A DNA stretch of 64,000 nt from Brevundimonas terrae. GTDB lineage: Bacteria; Pseudomonadota; Alphaproteobacteria; Caulobacterales; Caulobacteraceae. The first letter of the stretch is position 1. Every line of letters starts with the position of its first letter. The notes beneath the pieces are model-generated. The model was not told the DNA's origin, did no database searches, and saw nothing but the letters and a program-made list of their open reading frames with translations. Below, in pieces: positions 53,520 through 63,695 of the stretch. The stretch covers positions 62,001-126,000 of the forward strand of contig NZ_JAASQT010000005.1 of assembly GCF_011761985.1 (NCBI RefSeq), given 5' to 3'. The position numbers were made by a program, and so were the translations under genes.

Positions 53520-53744
53520 ATGAACCGTCTCGATCCCTATGAACCGATGTTTTCCGCCCTCTGCACCGAGCTGGGCTTTTGCCTGCATGAAAAAGGTCAG
53601 GTGAAGGTCGTCGACGCCCTGCCAAAGGGGCTGGATGCTGCCGTGCGTGCGGTGCTTCAGGCCGAGGGCCACTATGAGCCTGCCGCTTCGGGCGATCTGA
53701 AGCGCGGTATCCGCGATTGCATCAAGGCCAATCTTCCGGCCTGA
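53520..53744 (+). CDS. Small uncharacterised protein
   Basis: The 74-residue protein has a perfect AGGAGG with 6-bp spacing. It is small and mixed in charge, with helices in DPYEPMFSALCTELGFCLHEKG and DLKRGIRDCIKANL. It contains three cysteines (residues 15, 21 and 67). I do not recognise the family. It follows fghA by 44 bp and is before a terminator, so it is probably part of the formaldehyde transcript. Confidence 0.75.
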   Translation: MNRLDPYEPMFSALCTELGFCLHEKGQVKVVDALPKGLDAAVRAVLQAEGHYEPAASGDLKRGIRDCIKANLPA

Positions 53745-53775
53745 TCCCTCATCGGATGACATAAGAAAAATCATT

Positions 53776-53814
53776 GAAAGGCCCCGTACGACTTGCGTGC
53801 GGGGCCTTTCTCCA
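53776..53814 (+). terminator. Terminator after the formaldehyde cluster
   Basis: A long stem GAAAGGCCCCG(T)ACG/CGT(G)CGGGGCCTTTC with a short loop and a C/T-rich tail. It separates the small gene at 53520 from the DUF885 pair. Confidence 0.8.
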
Positions 53815-53852
53815 TACTGTCGCCTAACCGTGTTTTCAGGGAGGGTTTACGG

Positions 53853-55667
53853 ATGGATCGTCGTCGTCTTCTTCAGAGTTTTGCTGCCGGTGCCGCATTG
53901 ATGGCCCTTCCGGCCGGTCGTGTGTTTGCGCAGGCCGGTAGTGGAACCCCCACCGCCGCCTTCCACGCCCTGCTGGACAAGATCGCGCAGGAGATGATCC
54001 TGTCCGATCCCGAGACCCTGACCATGCTGGGCATGGACCGGGGACCGAAGGCCGATGCCCGCTTCAAGCTGAGCGACCGCTCGCAGGCCAAGATCGACGC
54101 CGACAAAGCCCAGTTCATCGAAGGCATGAAGGCGGTAAAGGCCATCGACAAGGCCCAGTTGCCGCCGACCGAGCAGACCTATTACGACTCGCTGGAGTTC
54201 TTCGGCGACACGGTGATGGAGGGCTATGACTTCCCCTATGGCGGCGGCATGTTCCCCTCGCCCTATACGGTCAGCCAACTGGGCGGATCCTATCAGCAGA
54301 TTCCCGACTTCCTCGACAGCCAGCACCGCATCGAGGCGGCAGATGACGCCGACGCCTATCTGTCGCGCCTGTCGGACTTTGCCAAGGGACTGGACGCCGA
54401 ACGCGAGCGCATGCTGGCTGACTTCGCCGCCGGTGCTGTGCCGCCCGACTTTGTCATCGACCGCACGCTGACCCAGATGGCGGCCATTACCGGAACGGCT
54501 CCGGCCGACTCGGTCATGAGCCAGTCGCTGGCGCGTCGCACCGCCGAGAAGAATATCGCGGGTGACTGGGCCGCACGCGCTCAGGCCATCCTGACGGCGG
54601 ACGTCTATCCGGCCATCCAGCGTCAGGCCGATGCCCTGCAGTCGGTGCGTGCCGGCGCGACCCATGATGGCGGCGTCTGGCGTCTGCCCGGAGGCGAGGA
54701 CTATTACCGCTTTGGCCTGAAATACTTCACCACCTCCTCGATGACACCGGACGAGGTGCACCAGATGGGGCTGGATCAGGTTGCGGAAATCTCGGCCCGC
54801 GCGGACGTCTTGCTGAAGGCGCAAGGCATGACGCAGGGCACGGTCGGCGAACGCATCGCGGCCTTGGGCAAGGACTCGCGCTTCGTCTATCCGAACACGG
54901 ACGAGGCCAAGGACGAGCTGATTCAGGAACTGAACAGCCAGATGGTCGCCATCATGGCCCGTATGCCCGAATATTTCGGTCGCCTGCCCAAGTCGCCCTG
55001 TGACATCAAGCGCGTGCCCAAGGCCATCGAGGCCGGAGCGCCGGGCGGTTATTACCTGTCGCCTGCCTTGGATGGTTCTCGACCGGGGGCCTACTATATC
55101 AACCTGCGCGATACGGCCGAATGGCCCAAATGGACCTTGCCGACCCTGACCTATCACGAGGCGGTTCCGGGCCACCACTTCCAGATTGCCCTGCAGATGG
55201 AGAAGCCGGACACGCCTCTGCTGATGAAGGTCATGGGCTTCTCGGCCTATTCCGAGGGTTGGGGCCTGTATGCCGAGCAACTGGCGGACGAGATCGGGGC
55301 CTATGAAAACGACCCGTTCGGCCAGATCGGCTATCTGCAATCGCTGATGTTCCGCGCGGCGCGTCTGGTGGTGGATTCCGGTCTGCACCACAAGCGCTGG
55401 AGCCGTGAACAGGGCATCCGCTACATGGTCGATACTCTGGGCGATCAGGAATCCAGCATCGCCACCGAGGTCGAGCGTTACTGCGTCTGGCCGGGTCAGG
55501 CCTCCAGCTACAAGGTCGGTCACACGACGTGGGTGCGCCTGCGCGAAGAAGCCAAGGCCCGACTGGGATCGCGTTTCGACATCAAGGGCTTCCATGACCG
55601 CGGGCTGGACCTTGGCGGCGTGCCGCTGACGGTGCTGGAACGCGAAATGCGGGCCTGGGCACCGTAG
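53853..55667 (+). CDS. DUF885-family putative metallopeptidase (copy B, Tat-type leader)
   Basis: The protein has 604 residues from ATG 53853 (GGGAGG upstream). The leader MDRRRLLQSFAAGAALMALP has a twin-arginine motif and an alanine cleavage site near VFAQ, which suggests Tat export. The DUF885 body has HEAVPGHH at about 435 and YSEGWGLYAEQL some 36 residues later. It is 76 bp upstream of copy C and resembles it, so the pair arose by duplication. Tat export fits a metal-loaded enzyme folded before export. Confidence 0.88.
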   Translation: MDRRRLLQSFAAGAALMALPAGRVFAQAGSGTPTAAFHALLDKIAQEMILSDPETLTMLGMDRGPKADARFKLSDRSQAKIDADKAQFIEGMKAVKAIDKAQLPPTEQTYYDSLEFFGDTVMEGYDFPYGGGMFPSPYTVSQLGGSYQQIPDFLDSQHRIEAADDADAYLSRLSDFAKGLDAERERMLADFAAGAVPPDFVIDRTLTQMAAITGTAPADSVMSQSLARRTAEKNIAGDWAARAQAILTADVYPAIQRQADALQSVRAGATHDGGVWRLPGGEDYYRFGLKYFTTSSMTPDEVHQMGLDQVAEISARADVLLKAQGMTQGTVGERIAALGKDSRFVYPNTDEAKDELIQELNSQMVAIMARMPEYFGRLPKSPCDIKRVPKAIEAGAPGGYYLSPALDGSRPGAYYINLRDTAEWPKWTLPTLTYHEAVPGHHFQIALQMEKPDTPLLMKVMGFSAYSEGWGLYAEQLADEIGAYENDPFGQIGYLQSLMFRAARLVVDSGLHHKRWSREQGIRYMVDTLGDQESSIATEVERYCVWPGQASSYKVGHTTWVRLREEAKARLGSRFDIKGFHDRGLDLGGVPLTVLEREMRAWAP

Positions 55668-55743
55668 GCCTGATTTTTCGTAGTTTGTATCAAGAGGAGG
55701 GCATGCCATGCATGACCCTCTTCATTGTCGGGGGGAGTTTTAC

Positions 55744-57531
55744 ATGATTGATCGTCGTCAGGTTTTGATGGGGGCCGCCGCCGTGGCTGCGGCTGCGCCC
55801 TCTCTGGCTCAGGCCGCTGCGGCCTTGAACGATGCGGATGCGCGTCTGAACGCCTTGCTGGATGGCTGGTTCGAGGCCGATGTGGATGAAAGCCCCGAGC
55901 GAGCAACGGGTCTGGGTCTGGACAAGGGCAACCGCGCCCACCTGTCGCACAAGCTCAGCGAAGTCAGCCTGAAGGCCCGCGAGGAGGATCGCACCAAGGC
56001 GCTGAGCCGCTGGCAAGCCATTCGTGCCTTTGACCAGACCGGCCTGTCGGAAGCCGGTGCGCTGAACTATGCCATCGCCGCCTTTGGTCGTGAAACCTCG
56101 GCCCTGAGCGCAGGCTTTGACTATGGCAGCGGCCGTTCGCCCTATGCTGTGACACAGTTGTCGGGTGCCTATTATTCGACGCCGGATTTCCTGGAGAACC
56201 AGCACCGACTGGATGACAAGGATGGAGCCGACGGCTTCATCGCCCGTCTGGAAGCGTTTGCCGACAGTCTGGATGGCGAGACCGAAATCCTTCGTGCCGA
56301 TGCGGCTGCGGGCGTTATCGCCCCCGACTATGTGATCGACCGCGCCCTGCCGCAAATCCGTACCTTGCGCGACATGGCCGCCGGTGACTGGTCCATGATC
56401 AAGACGCTGGTGCGCAAACAGGCTCAGCTGGGCCTGACGGGCTATGACGCGCGCGCCATTTCACTGCTGGATGGCAAGGTGAAACCGGCATTGGCACGCC
56501 AGATCGCCACTCTGGAAGAGCAGCGTGTGAATGCAGTGCACGATGCGGGCGTGTGGCGTCTGCCCGAGGGGGCGGCCTTCTATGCCAACGGCCTGCGCTC
56601 CAACACCACCACCACCCTGTCGGCGGACGAAATCCACGAGATGGGCCGCGAACAGGTCGCCCAGATCAGCGCCGAGCTGGATCAGGTCCTCAAATCGCAG
56701 GGCTATACCCAAGGCACGGTGGGCGAGCGCGTCCATGCGTTGAACACCGACCCGAACCAGCTGTTCGCCAATACCGACGAGGGCAAGGAAGAACTGCTGA
56801 AGTGGCTGAACGACCAGATCAAGGAACTGGAGCCGCACCTGCCGCAATATTTCGGCCGTCTGCCGAAAACCCATGTCGAGGTGCGCCGCGTGCCGGTGTC
56901 GATCCAGTCGGGCGCACCGGGGGGCTATTATCAAGGTCCGCCGCTGGATGGCTCGCGTCCGGGTGTCTATTACATCAACCTGCGTGACAGCGGGAACTGG
57001 CCGCGCTTTGCCCTGCCGACCCTGACCTATCACGAGGCGTCTCCGGGCCACCACCTGCAGGTCGCCTTGCAACGTGAGGCGGGCGAGCTGCCGCAATGGC
57101 GTCGTGCCGGTGGCTTCTCGGCCTTTAACGAGGGCTGGGCGCTGTATGCCGAACAGGTCGCCGCCAACGATATGGATGCCTATGCGTCCTATCCGCTGGG
57201 CCGTGCGGGCTTCCTGATGTCCTATCTGTTCCGCGCCGTGCGTCTGGTGGTCGATACCGGCATCCACGCCAAGCGCTGGAGCCGAGAGGATGCGGTCGAA
57301 TACATGGTCGCTTCGGGGGCTAAACCGCGCGATGCCGCCAATAGCGAGATCAACCGTTACTCCGTCTGGCCGGGTCAGGCCTGCGCCTACAAGGTCGGCC
57401 ACACGGTGATTGCGCGTCTGCGTGCCGAAGCCGAGGCCAAGCCGGACTTCAACATCCGTGACTTCCACGACAAGGTTCTGCTCAGCGGCTCTATGCCGCT
57501 GGCGGTGCTGGAACAACGCCTGCGCGGTTAA
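55744..57531 (+). CDS. DUF885-family putative metallopeptidase (copy C, Tat-type leader)
   Basis: The protein has 595 residues from ATG 55744 (GGGGGAG upstream). The leader MIDRRQVLMGAAAVAAAAP has a twin-arginine pattern close to the Tat consensus, with cleavage near SLAQA. The metal-like motif HEASPGHH is at about 430, followed by FNEGWALYAEQV. It is similar in order to copy B (same landmarks and spacing) but diverged. It ends in a strong terminator. Confidence 0.88.
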   Translation: MIDRRQVLMGAAAVAAAAPSLAQAAAALNDADARLNALLDGWFEADVDESPERATGLGLDKGNRAHLSHKLSEVSLKAREEDRTKALSRWQAIRAFDQTGLSEAGALNYAIAAFGRETSALSAGFDYGSGRSPYAVTQLSGAYYSTPDFLENQHRLDDKDGADGFIARLEAFADSLDGETEILRADAAAGVIAPDYVIDRALPQIRTLRDMAAGDWSMIKTLVRKQAQLGLTGYDARAISLLDGKVKPALARQIATLEEQRVNAVHDAGVWRLPEGAAFYANGLRSNTTTTLSADEIHEMGREQVAQISAELDQVLKSQGYTQGTVGERVHALNTDPNQLFANTDEGKEELLKWLNDQIKELEPHLPQYFGRLPKTHVEVRRVPVSIQSGAPGGYYQGPPLDGSRPGVYYINLRDSGNWPRFALPTLTYHEASPGHHLQVALQREAGELPQWRRAGGFSAFNEGWALYAEQVAANDMDAYASYPLGRAGFLMSYLFRAVRLVVDTGIHAKRWSREDAVEYMVASGAKPRDAANSEINRYSVWPGQACAYKVGHTVIARLRAEAEAKPDFNIRDFHDKVLLSGSMPLAVLEQRLRG

Positions 57532-57550
57532 ACGTTCAGCTCAAAAGGAA

Positions 57551-57582
57551 AAGGCCGGAGGTTGATCCTCCGGCCTTTTTTA
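57551..57582 (+). terminator. Rho-independent terminator after DUF885 copy C
   Basis: The 11-bp stem AAGGCCGGAGG/CCTCCGGCCTT with a 5-base loop is followed by T6. Confidence 0.92.
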
Positions 57583-57603
57583 CAGGACTGCCTTCAACGG
57601 GTC

Positions 57604-58170
57604 CTAGTAGCGGTTCCAGCGGGTCGACCGTGCTGTGCAGACGGCGTCATGGGCAATGCTGCAGTCTGTGCCGCCATTGGCCTGACATTGGCTGACAGCA
57701 TTGGCGCGGGCCGTGCGGGCATTGCGGGCAGGTGTCGAGAAGTAGCGGGTTGCGCCACCGACCTGTCCACTGGCCACAGCCGAACAGGCATTTCGCCATG
57801 CGGTTATCGGCGCACAATTAGCATCCGGCCCGGTGGGGGCGCGCATACTCATCCCGCCCCATTCGTGATCGGGTTGTTCACATTTACGCATGGCATTGAA
57901 TGAGGCGGCGTCTATGTCGCGGCCTTGAAGGACATAGGCATAGACCTCGCCGGTATCTGTATTGAAGGCAAAGGCCCCTAACCCCTCGACGCGTTCGCTA
58001 TAGCCTCTGGTGCTGTTATCCACGCCTTGTGGGCTATCCGGAGCGCAGGTTGCCGATCCGGCTACCGTGCCGACGGGGCACTGGGTTTGGGCAGATGTCT
58101 TGCTGACAGGCAGGCTCGTTATGAGCAGAAAGCCTGCGGTTATCGCGCCGATGAAATAGGCGGTCTTCAT
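57604..58170 (-). CDS. DUF4189-like exported protein
   Basis: The 188-residue protein has a signal peptide ending near KTSAQTQC. The domain is rich in Gly, Ser and Cys, with GLGAFAFNTDTGEVYAYVLQGRD and a C-terminal ARANAVSQCQANGGTDCS motif typical of DUF4189 (small disulfide-rich secreted domains). Function unknown. It is 3 bp downstream of the DUF1176 lipoprotein gene on the same strand, so one transcript is likely. Confidence 0.75.
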   Translation of the reverse strand: MKTAYFIGAITAGFLLITSLPVSKTSAQTQCPVGTVAGSATCAPDSPQGVDNSTRGYSERVEGLGAFAFNTDTGEVYAYVLQGRDIDAASFNAMRKCEQPDHEWGGMSMRAPTGPDANCAPITAWRNACSAVASGQVGGATRYFSTPARNARTARANAVSQCQANGGTDCSIAHDAVCTARSTRWNRY

Positions 58171-58173
58171 GCC

Positions 58174-59289
58174 CTACCCCTTGGTCGTGCGCCATGTGGA
58201 CGGCCAGAATTCCCAGTGAACGCCCAGGCAGTCACCCATGGCGTCTTCCTGTGTCAGAGCGAATTCGCGTCCGGTCCATGACCATTCTGCCATCTGGCCG
58301 CAATCGCCCAGACCGCGTCCCTTGCCAAAGGCGCTGATGGCGTTGGTGTCGGGGTTGAAGCTGCTATTGACTAGATCGTCTTGCGACGCGTGCGAGGTCG
58401 GAAAGGCTATCGTGCGTGCACCAGCACCGTCATTGGCCGAAACCGCATAGGCGTGTGAGAAATTATAGGCACCGGCCCCGCAGGGCACCGACCACAACAA
58501 GGTGTCTGCGCCCAGTCGGTTGACGCTCCAGCCGTCATTGATGGAGGCGCTACCCTGATTGATGTCCGCACATTCGCGCACCTTGGCAAGGGCGGCGACC
58601 TGACGGGCCATGTCCTTGGGCAGGTTGGTTTGTGCCACGGGCGCAGCGGCCTTGACGCGCGGCGGTGCGGGGGCGGCAGGGACGCTGCTGGCTGGGCGGT
58701 CGCCCTTGCGGATCAGGGCGGTGGTGGTGCCAATCCGGCCCTGGCGCTCGTCGATCCAGAGGAAGGCGGCAGCGGCTCCGGTTAAGGATACCGCTGCGGT
58801 TTCACCTCCGGCAGACAGGGTCATGGCCCGACCATTGGCCAATGCCCCTAGCAATTGGTCGGAAGCATTATTGATCGACAGCACCGGATCTTCGGATTCG
58901 AGGGCTTCCATCTTGCCCGCATAGTTGCGTCCGTCGATGTAGAGCAGGATGCGTGTGGCATCGGATGGCAGCGACCAACTGCCCGCATGAACGCGCGGAC
59001 GGGCATCGGGACCGGCATCCAGCTTGACCATGACAAAGCCGCTGTTTTCCGCCGCAGGCCCATAGGCCGCGCAGTTGTTGATATTATCGCAAACCGCAGT
59101 CCACTCGCGGAAGGTCTTGGTTTCACTGGCAAAACTGGGCCCTGTTTCGGCCACTACAGCAGCCGCGTCCGTGGCGGCATCCTCGGCTGAGGCGACAGGG
59201 GCAGAGGGCGTGGCCGTCTTGTCATCGTTACAACCTGCCAGAAGGGCAGCCGCAGCGGCACTTAAGGCCAGCATACGCATGGGTGTCAT
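58174..59289 (-). CDS. DUF1176 lipoprotein
   Basis: The protein has 371 residues from ATG 59289 (AAGGA 7 bp upstream). The leader ends in lipobox LLAGC. An Ala/Thr-rich linker leads to the domain FREWTAVCDNINNCAAYGPAAENSG, the DUF1176 start, and a second half that includes LLWSVPCGAGAYNFSHAYAV and the C-terminal DCLGVHWEFWPSTWRT. Cysteines are paired as expected for a periplasmic domain. Function unknown; it precedes a DUF4189-like gene. Confidence 0.87.
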   Translation of the reverse strand: MTPMRMLALSAAAAALLAGCNDDKTATPSAPVASAEDAATDAAAVVAETGPSFASETKTFREWTAVCDNINNCAAYGPAAENSGFVMVKLDAGPDARPRVHAGSWSLPSDATRILLYIDGRNYAGKMEALESEDPVLSINNASDQLLGALANGRAMTLSAGGETAAVSLTGAAAAFLWIDERQGRIGTTTALIRKGDRPASSVPAAPAPPRVKAAAPVAQTNLPKDMARQVAALAKVRECADINQGSASINDGWSVNRLGADTLLWSVPCGAGAYNFSHAYAVSANDGAGARTIAFPTSHASQDDLVNSSFNPDTNAISAFGKGRGLGDCGQMAEWSWTGREFALTQEDAMGDCLGVHWEFWPSTWRTTKG

Positions 59290-59424
59290 ATGGGTGTCCT
59301 TTGAATGGCTCAGGTGACTAAACCGGCACTTGCTCTCAGGGACAAGCACGAAGAACGACAAAATCTTGCGCCGGATTGCTTTGCGTTGCGGCACGGGGGG
59401 GCTATATCGCCTGCAACGTATTAT

Positions 59425-59434
59425 TTAGCGCTAA
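59425..59434. promoter_or_regulatory. Short palindrome before icd
   Basis: TTAGCGCTAA is a perfect 10-base palindrome directly before the icd ribosome-binding site (GAGGA). A regulator site is possible but 10 bp is short, so confidence is low. Confidence 0.25.
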
Positions 59435-59445
59435 GAGGACCAAGC

Positions 59446-60669
59446 ATGGCCAAGATCAAGGTCGCCAATCCCATCGTGGACATCGACGGCGACGAAATGA
59501 CCCGCATCATCTGGCAGTGGATCAAGGACAAGCTGGTCTTCCCTTACCTTGATCTGGAGCTGGACTACTACGATCTGGGCATGGAAAGCCGTGACGCTAC
59601 GGACGACCAGATCACCATCGACGCCGCCCACGCCATCCAGAAGCACGGCGTTGGCGTCAAGTGCGCCACCATCACGCCGGACGAAGCCCGCGTGAAGGAA
59701 TTCGGCCTGAAGAAGATGTGGAAGTCGCCGAACGGCACCATCCGCAACATCCTCGGCGGCGTTGTTTTCCGCGAGCCGATCATCTGCTCGAACGTTCCGC
59801 GTCTGGTGCCGGGCTGGACCCAGCCGATCGTCGTCGGCCGTCACGCCTTTGGTGACCAGTACAAGGCCACCGACTTCCTGTTCCCGGGCAAGGGTACGCT
59901 GTCGATCAAGTTCGTCGGTGAAGACGGCGAAGTCATCGAGCACGAAGTCTACAAGGCTCCGTCGGCTGGCGTGGCCATGGGCATGTACAACATCGACTCG
60001 TCGATCCGTGACTTTGCCCATGCCTCGTTCAGCTATGGCCTGGCCCGCAACTATCCGGTCTATCTGTCGACCAAGAACACCATTCTGAAAGCCTATGACG
60101 GCCGCTTCAAAGACATCTTCCAAGAAGTCTTCGACGCCGACTATGCCGAAGAATTCAAGGCGCGCGGCCTGACCTACGAACACCGTCTGATCGACGACAT
60201 GGTGGCCGCCGCCATCAAGTGGTCGGGTGGTTTCGTCTGGGCGTGCAAGAACTATGATGGCGACGTTCAGTCGGACATCGTGGCTCAAGGCTTCGGCTCG
60301 CTGGGCCTGATGACCTCGGTCCTGATGACGCCGGATGGCAAGATCATGGAAACCGAAGCCGCCCACGGCACAGTGACCCGTCACTACCGTCAGCACCAGA
60401 AGGGTGAAGCGACCTCGACCAACTCGATCGCTTCGATCTTCGCATGGTCGGCTGGATTCAAGCACCGCGCCAAGCTGGACGACAATGCTGCGCTGCTCGA
60501 GTTCGCCGAGACGCTGGAACGCGTCGTCGTCGAAACCGTCGAGTCGGGCTTCATGACCAAGGATCTGGCCCTGCTGGTCGGTGACCAACAGTCGTGGCTG
60601 ACCACCGAAGGCTTCCTGGACAAGGTCTCGGAAAACCTGAAGGCCGCTCTGCCGGGTATCGGTGAGTAA
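59446..60669 (+). CDS. icd: NADP-dependent isocitrate dehydrogenase
   Basis: The protein has 407 residues from ATG 59446 (GAGGA upstream); the longer reading from 59305 is rejected. It is the eukaryote-like homodimeric [23 protein letters not shown] at the start, [19 protein letters not shown] with the conserved Ser/Asn substrate residues, and [17 protein letters not shown] with the NADP-binding segment. It converts isocitrate to 2-oxoglutarate in the citric acid cycle. A strong terminator follows. Confidence 0.98.
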   Translation: MAKIKVANPIVDIDGDEMTRIIWQWIKDKLVFPYLDLELDYYDLGMESRDATDDQITIDAAHAIQKHGVGVKCATITPDEARVKEFGLKKMWKSPNGTIRNILGGVVFREPIICSNVPRLVPGWTQPIVVGRHAFGDQYKATDFLFPGKGTLSIKFVGEDGEVIEHEVYKAPSAGVAMGMYNIDSSIRDFAHASFSYGLARNYPVYLSTKNTILKAYDGRFKDIFQEVFDADYAEEFKARGLTYEHRLIDDMVAAAIKWSGGFVWACKNYDGDVQSDIVAQGFGSLGLMTSVLMTPDGKIMETEAAHGTVTRHYRQHQKGEATSTNSIASIFAWSAGFKHRAKLDDNAALLEFAETLERVVVETVESGFMTKDLALLVGDQQSWLTTEGFLDKVSENLKAALPGIGE

Positions 60670-60693
60670 GCTCACCAGTTATGAGTAAGAGAG

Positions 60694-60729
60694 AGCCCCG
60701 CCAGACGATGTCTGGCGGGGCTTCTTTTT
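60694..60729 (+). terminator. Rho-independent terminator after icd
   Basis: The 13-bp stem AGCCCCGCCAGAC/GTCTGGCGGGGCT with a 3-base GAT loop is followed by TCTTTTT. It lies 24 bp after the icd stop. Confidence 0.92.
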
Positions 60730-60850
60730 ACCCTAACGCTCGCCACGCGGTGGCTCGCTCCTTGAGGGCAAAAAGAAGTTGGTGGACTTTGCGCTTAAGC
60801 AGTGAGGCCACGCGGGCCGAGCGATAGCGTGTGACTAAGTCGCCCATTAA
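60730..60850. other. Gap between the icd and alaS terminators
   Basis: About 120 bp without a supported gene. A minus-strand frame from ATG 60847 gives a 39-residue, strongly basic peptide, but no ribosome-binding site is seen and it begins inside the alaS terminator zone. No RNA gene is recognised. Confidence 0.4.
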
Positions 60851-60880
60851 AAAAGCCCGCCTCGGATGAGGCGGGCTTTT
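60851..60880 (-). terminator. Rho-independent terminator after alaS
   Basis: The stem AAAAGCCCGCCTC/GAGGCGGGCTTTT with a GGAT loop is followed on the minus strand by T residues. It lies 23 bp past the alaS stop. Confidence 0.9.
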
Positions 60881-60902
60881 CGCTTTGAGGATGTAAGCCC
60901 TC

Positions 60903-63545
60903 TTAGATTTTGGCCTTGATGGCGGTGAGGCCTTCTTCGGCCTTGGAGGCGTCGGGTGCACCGCCTTGGGCGAAGTCCGGCTTGCCGCCAGCACCCTTGC
61001 CGCCCATGGCGATCACGGCGTCGCGGGCGAAGTCGGCAGAGTTATACTTGCCGACCAGATCAGGGGTGATGGTGACGGTGATAGCGGCCTTGCCATCGGT
61101 CACGCCGACCAGAGCCACGATGCCCGAGCCAAGCTGCTTCTTGAAGTCTTCGGCCACGCCGCGCAGACCCTTGCCGTCGACGCCGTCGAGGACGCGGGCA
61201 ATGACCTTCACGCCGTTGATCTCTTCGGGGGCGCTGGATGCACCGCCGCCGCCGAGGGCCAGTTGCTTCTTGAGATCGGCAACCTGCTTTTCGAGCGACT
61301 TGCGTTCAGCCGTCAGGGCTTCGACGCGAGCCGGAACGTCTTGCGTCGGAATCTTGAAGGTCTGGGCCAGATTGCGGGTGATGTTGGCCTGATCCAGCAG
61401 GTACTGACGGGCAGCTTCGCCGGTCAGGGCCTCGATACGGCGCACGCCAGCGGCCACGCCACCTTCGGAGACGATCTTGAACAGGGCGATGTCGCCGGTG
61501 CGGGCCACGTGGGTGCCGCCGCACAGTTCAACCGAATAAGGCTTGCCCGCTTCGGTCAGCGAGTCACCGAGCGTCAGCACACGCACTTCGTCGCCATACT
61601 TCTCGCCGAACAGGGCGATAGCACCGGCTTCGATAGCGGCTTCAGGGTTCATCAGTTCGGTGCGTGCCGGAACGTTCTGGCGAATGACAGCATTCACCTC
61701 GTCCTCGATGCGGGCGATTTCCTCTTCGGTCACCGGCGCATTGTGGCTGAAGTCGAAGCGCATGCGCTCGTGGTCCACCATCTGGCCCTTCTGGGCGATG
61801 TGTGGGCCGAGCACGTTCTTGAGCGCGGTGTGCAACAGGTGGGCACCCGAGTGGTTGGCGCGTGTGGTCAGGCGCTGGTCGGCATTGACGTGCAGTTGAA
61901 CCTTGGTGCCGTTCTTCAGTTCGCCGGTCAGGACTTCGATCTGGTGGGCGTACAGGTCACCGCCAGCGTGTTTCTGCACGTCGATGACGCGGCCGGTGCC
62001 GCCGGCCCATTCGGCCTTGCCCTGATCGCCGTTCTGGCCACCGCCCTCGCCATAGAAGGGCGTGGCGTCGAACAGAACCTCGGCGGTTTGACCCGCCGAC
62101 AAGGTGTCGGTCTGTGCGCCGTCGGCGACGATGGCCACAACCGTGCCTTCACCGTCGGTATTGTCATAGCCGGTGAACTGGGTGGCACCCAGACGGTCGC
62201 GCAGAGCCAGCCATTCGCCCGCATTTGCGGTCTGGCCCGAGCCCTTCCAGTTGGCCTTGCCACGCTGGCGCTGCTCGGACATTTCGGCCTCGAAGCCGTC
62301 ATTGTCGACCGACAGGCCGCGACGGCGCGCTTCGTCCTGCGTCAGGTCCAGCGGGAAGCCGTAGGTGTCATATAGCGTGAAGGCGGTCAGGCCCGAGATG
62401 ACGCCGCCTTCGGACAGGTCCTTGGTGGCTTCGTCTAGCAGGCCCATGCCGCGACCCAGCGTGGTGCGGAAACGGATTTCTTCCTGCTTGAGGGTGTCCT
62501 CGATGAAGGCTTGAGCGCGGCCCAGCTCGGGATAGGCTTCGCCCATCTCGGCCACCAGAGTTGGAACCAGACGGTGCATCAGCGGGTCTTGCGCGCCCAG
62601 CAGGTGGGCGTGGCGCATGGCGCGGCGCATGATACGGCGCAGGACATAGCCACGGCCTTCGTTCGATGGCGTCACGCCATCGGCGATCAGGAAGGACGAG
62701 GAACGCAGGTGGTCGGCGATCACGCGGTGGCTGGCCTGGAAAGCGCCTTCGGCCTTGGTGCTGGTGGCATCTTCCGAAGCGGCGATCAGGTGGCGGAACA
62801 GGTCGACTTCATAGTTGGAGTGCACGCCCTGCAGCACAGCAGCGATACGCTCCAGACCCATGCCGGTATCGACCGACTTTTTCGGCAGTTCGCGAACGAT
62901 CTCGTCGTTCTCTTTTTCGAACTGCATGAAGACGTTGTTCCAGATTTCGACGAAGCGGTCGCCGTCTTCTTCCGGGGATCCCGGAGGGCCGCCCCAGATG
63001 TGGTCGCCGTGATCGTAGAAGATTTCCGTGCACGGACCGCACGGGCCGTTCTCGCCCATGGCCCAGAAATTGTCGGCGGTCGGAATACGGATGATCTTGT
63101 CGTCCGAGAAGCCGGTCACCTTTTTCCAGATGTTAAAGGCTTCGTCGTCGGTGTGATAAACTGTGACCAGCAGCTTGTTGGCGTCCAGACCGAATTCCTT
63201 GGTCAGCAGACCCCATGCGCTTTCGATCGCGTGGTCCTTGAAATAGTCGCCAAACGAGAAGTTGCCGAGCATTTCAAAGAAGGTGTGGTGACGTGCGGTG
63301 TAACCCACATTGTCCAGATCGTTGTGCTTGCCGCCAGCGCGCACGCATTTTTGCGACGAGGTTGCGCGCGGATAGGGCGGGGTGGCCGCACCCGTGAAGT
63401 AATCCTTGAACGGCACCATGCCCGCATTGACGAACAGCAGGGTCGGGTCGTTTTGCGGCACCAGCGGCGCCGAGTGAACCTTCTCGTGGCCGTCTTTGCC
63501 GAAATAGTCGAGGAAGGTTGAACGTATCTGCTTCAGGCTGGTCAT
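60903..63545 (-). CDS. alaS: Alanyl-tRNA synthetase
   Basis: The 880-residue protein starts at ATG 63545 ([21 protein letters not shown]); a longer reading to 63596 is rejected. The class II catalytic core includes [22 protein letters not shown] and [13 protein letters not shown]. The editing domain has the [11 protein letters not shown] zinc-type motif (NHSGAHLLH) and [11 protein letters not shown], and the C-terminal C-Ala domain follows (GGGASSAP linker). It charges tRNA-Ala and corrects mischarged Ser/Gly. It is convergent with icd. Confidence 0.98.
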   Translation of the reverse strand: MTSLKQIRSTFLDYFGKDGHEKVHSAPLVPQNDPTLLFVNAGMVPFKDYFTGAATPPYPRATSSQKCVRAGGKHNDLDNVGYTARHHTFFEMLGNFSFGDYFKDHAIESAWGLLTKEFGLDANKLLVTVYHTDDEAFNIWKKVTGFSDDKIIRIPTADNFWAMGENGPCGPCTEIFYDHGDHIWGGPPGSPEEDGDRFVEIWNNVFMQFEKENDEIVRELPKKSVDTGMGLERIAAVLQGVHSNYEVDLFRHLIAASEDATSTKAEGAFQASHRVIADHLRSSSFLIADGVTPSNEGRGYVLRRIMRRAMRHAHLLGAQDPLMHRLVPTLVAEMGEAYPELGRAQAFIEDTLKQEEIRFRTTLGRGMGLLDEATKDLSEGGVISGLTAFTLYDTYGFPLDLTQDEARRRGLSVDNDGFEAEMSEQRQRGKANWKGSGQTANAGEWLALRDRLGATQFTGYDNTDGEGTVVAIVADGAQTDTLSAGQTAEVLFDATPFYGEGGGQNGDQGKAEWAGGTGRVIDVQKHAGGDLYAHQIEVLTGELKNGTKVQLHVNADQRLTTRANHSGAHLLHTALKNVLGPHIAQKGQMVDHERMRFDFSHNAPVTEEEIARIEDEVNAVIRQNVPARTELMNPEAAIEAGAIALFGEKYGDEVRVLTLGDSLTEAGKPYSVELCGGTHVARTGDIALFKIVSEGGVAAGVRRIEALTGEAARQYLLDQANITRNLAQTFKIPTQDVPARVEALTAERKSLEKQVADLKKQLALGGGGASSAPEEINGVKVIARVLDGVDGKGLRGVAEDFKKQLGSGIVALVGVTDGKAAITVTITPDLVGKYNSADFARDAVIAMGGKGAGGKPDFAQGGAPDASKAEEGLTAIKAKI

Positions 63546-63695
63546 GGTGTGATCGGACTTCAGAGTAGCGGGTGGGCAAAGGGACCAGACGGGCACCTTC
63601 GCAAGACATGTCAGGGCGTCATATAGGGTTTTAGGGGGCAGTGCATCAATTGCGGCCCGCCATGACGGGGTTTTTCGCCAAGCGTGGCGTGGAAA

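Noticed and set aside
53847..55709. A 620-residue frame opposite DUF885 copy B
   Set aside because: It is the antisense shadow of a gene with clear motifs and contains no domain-like sequence.
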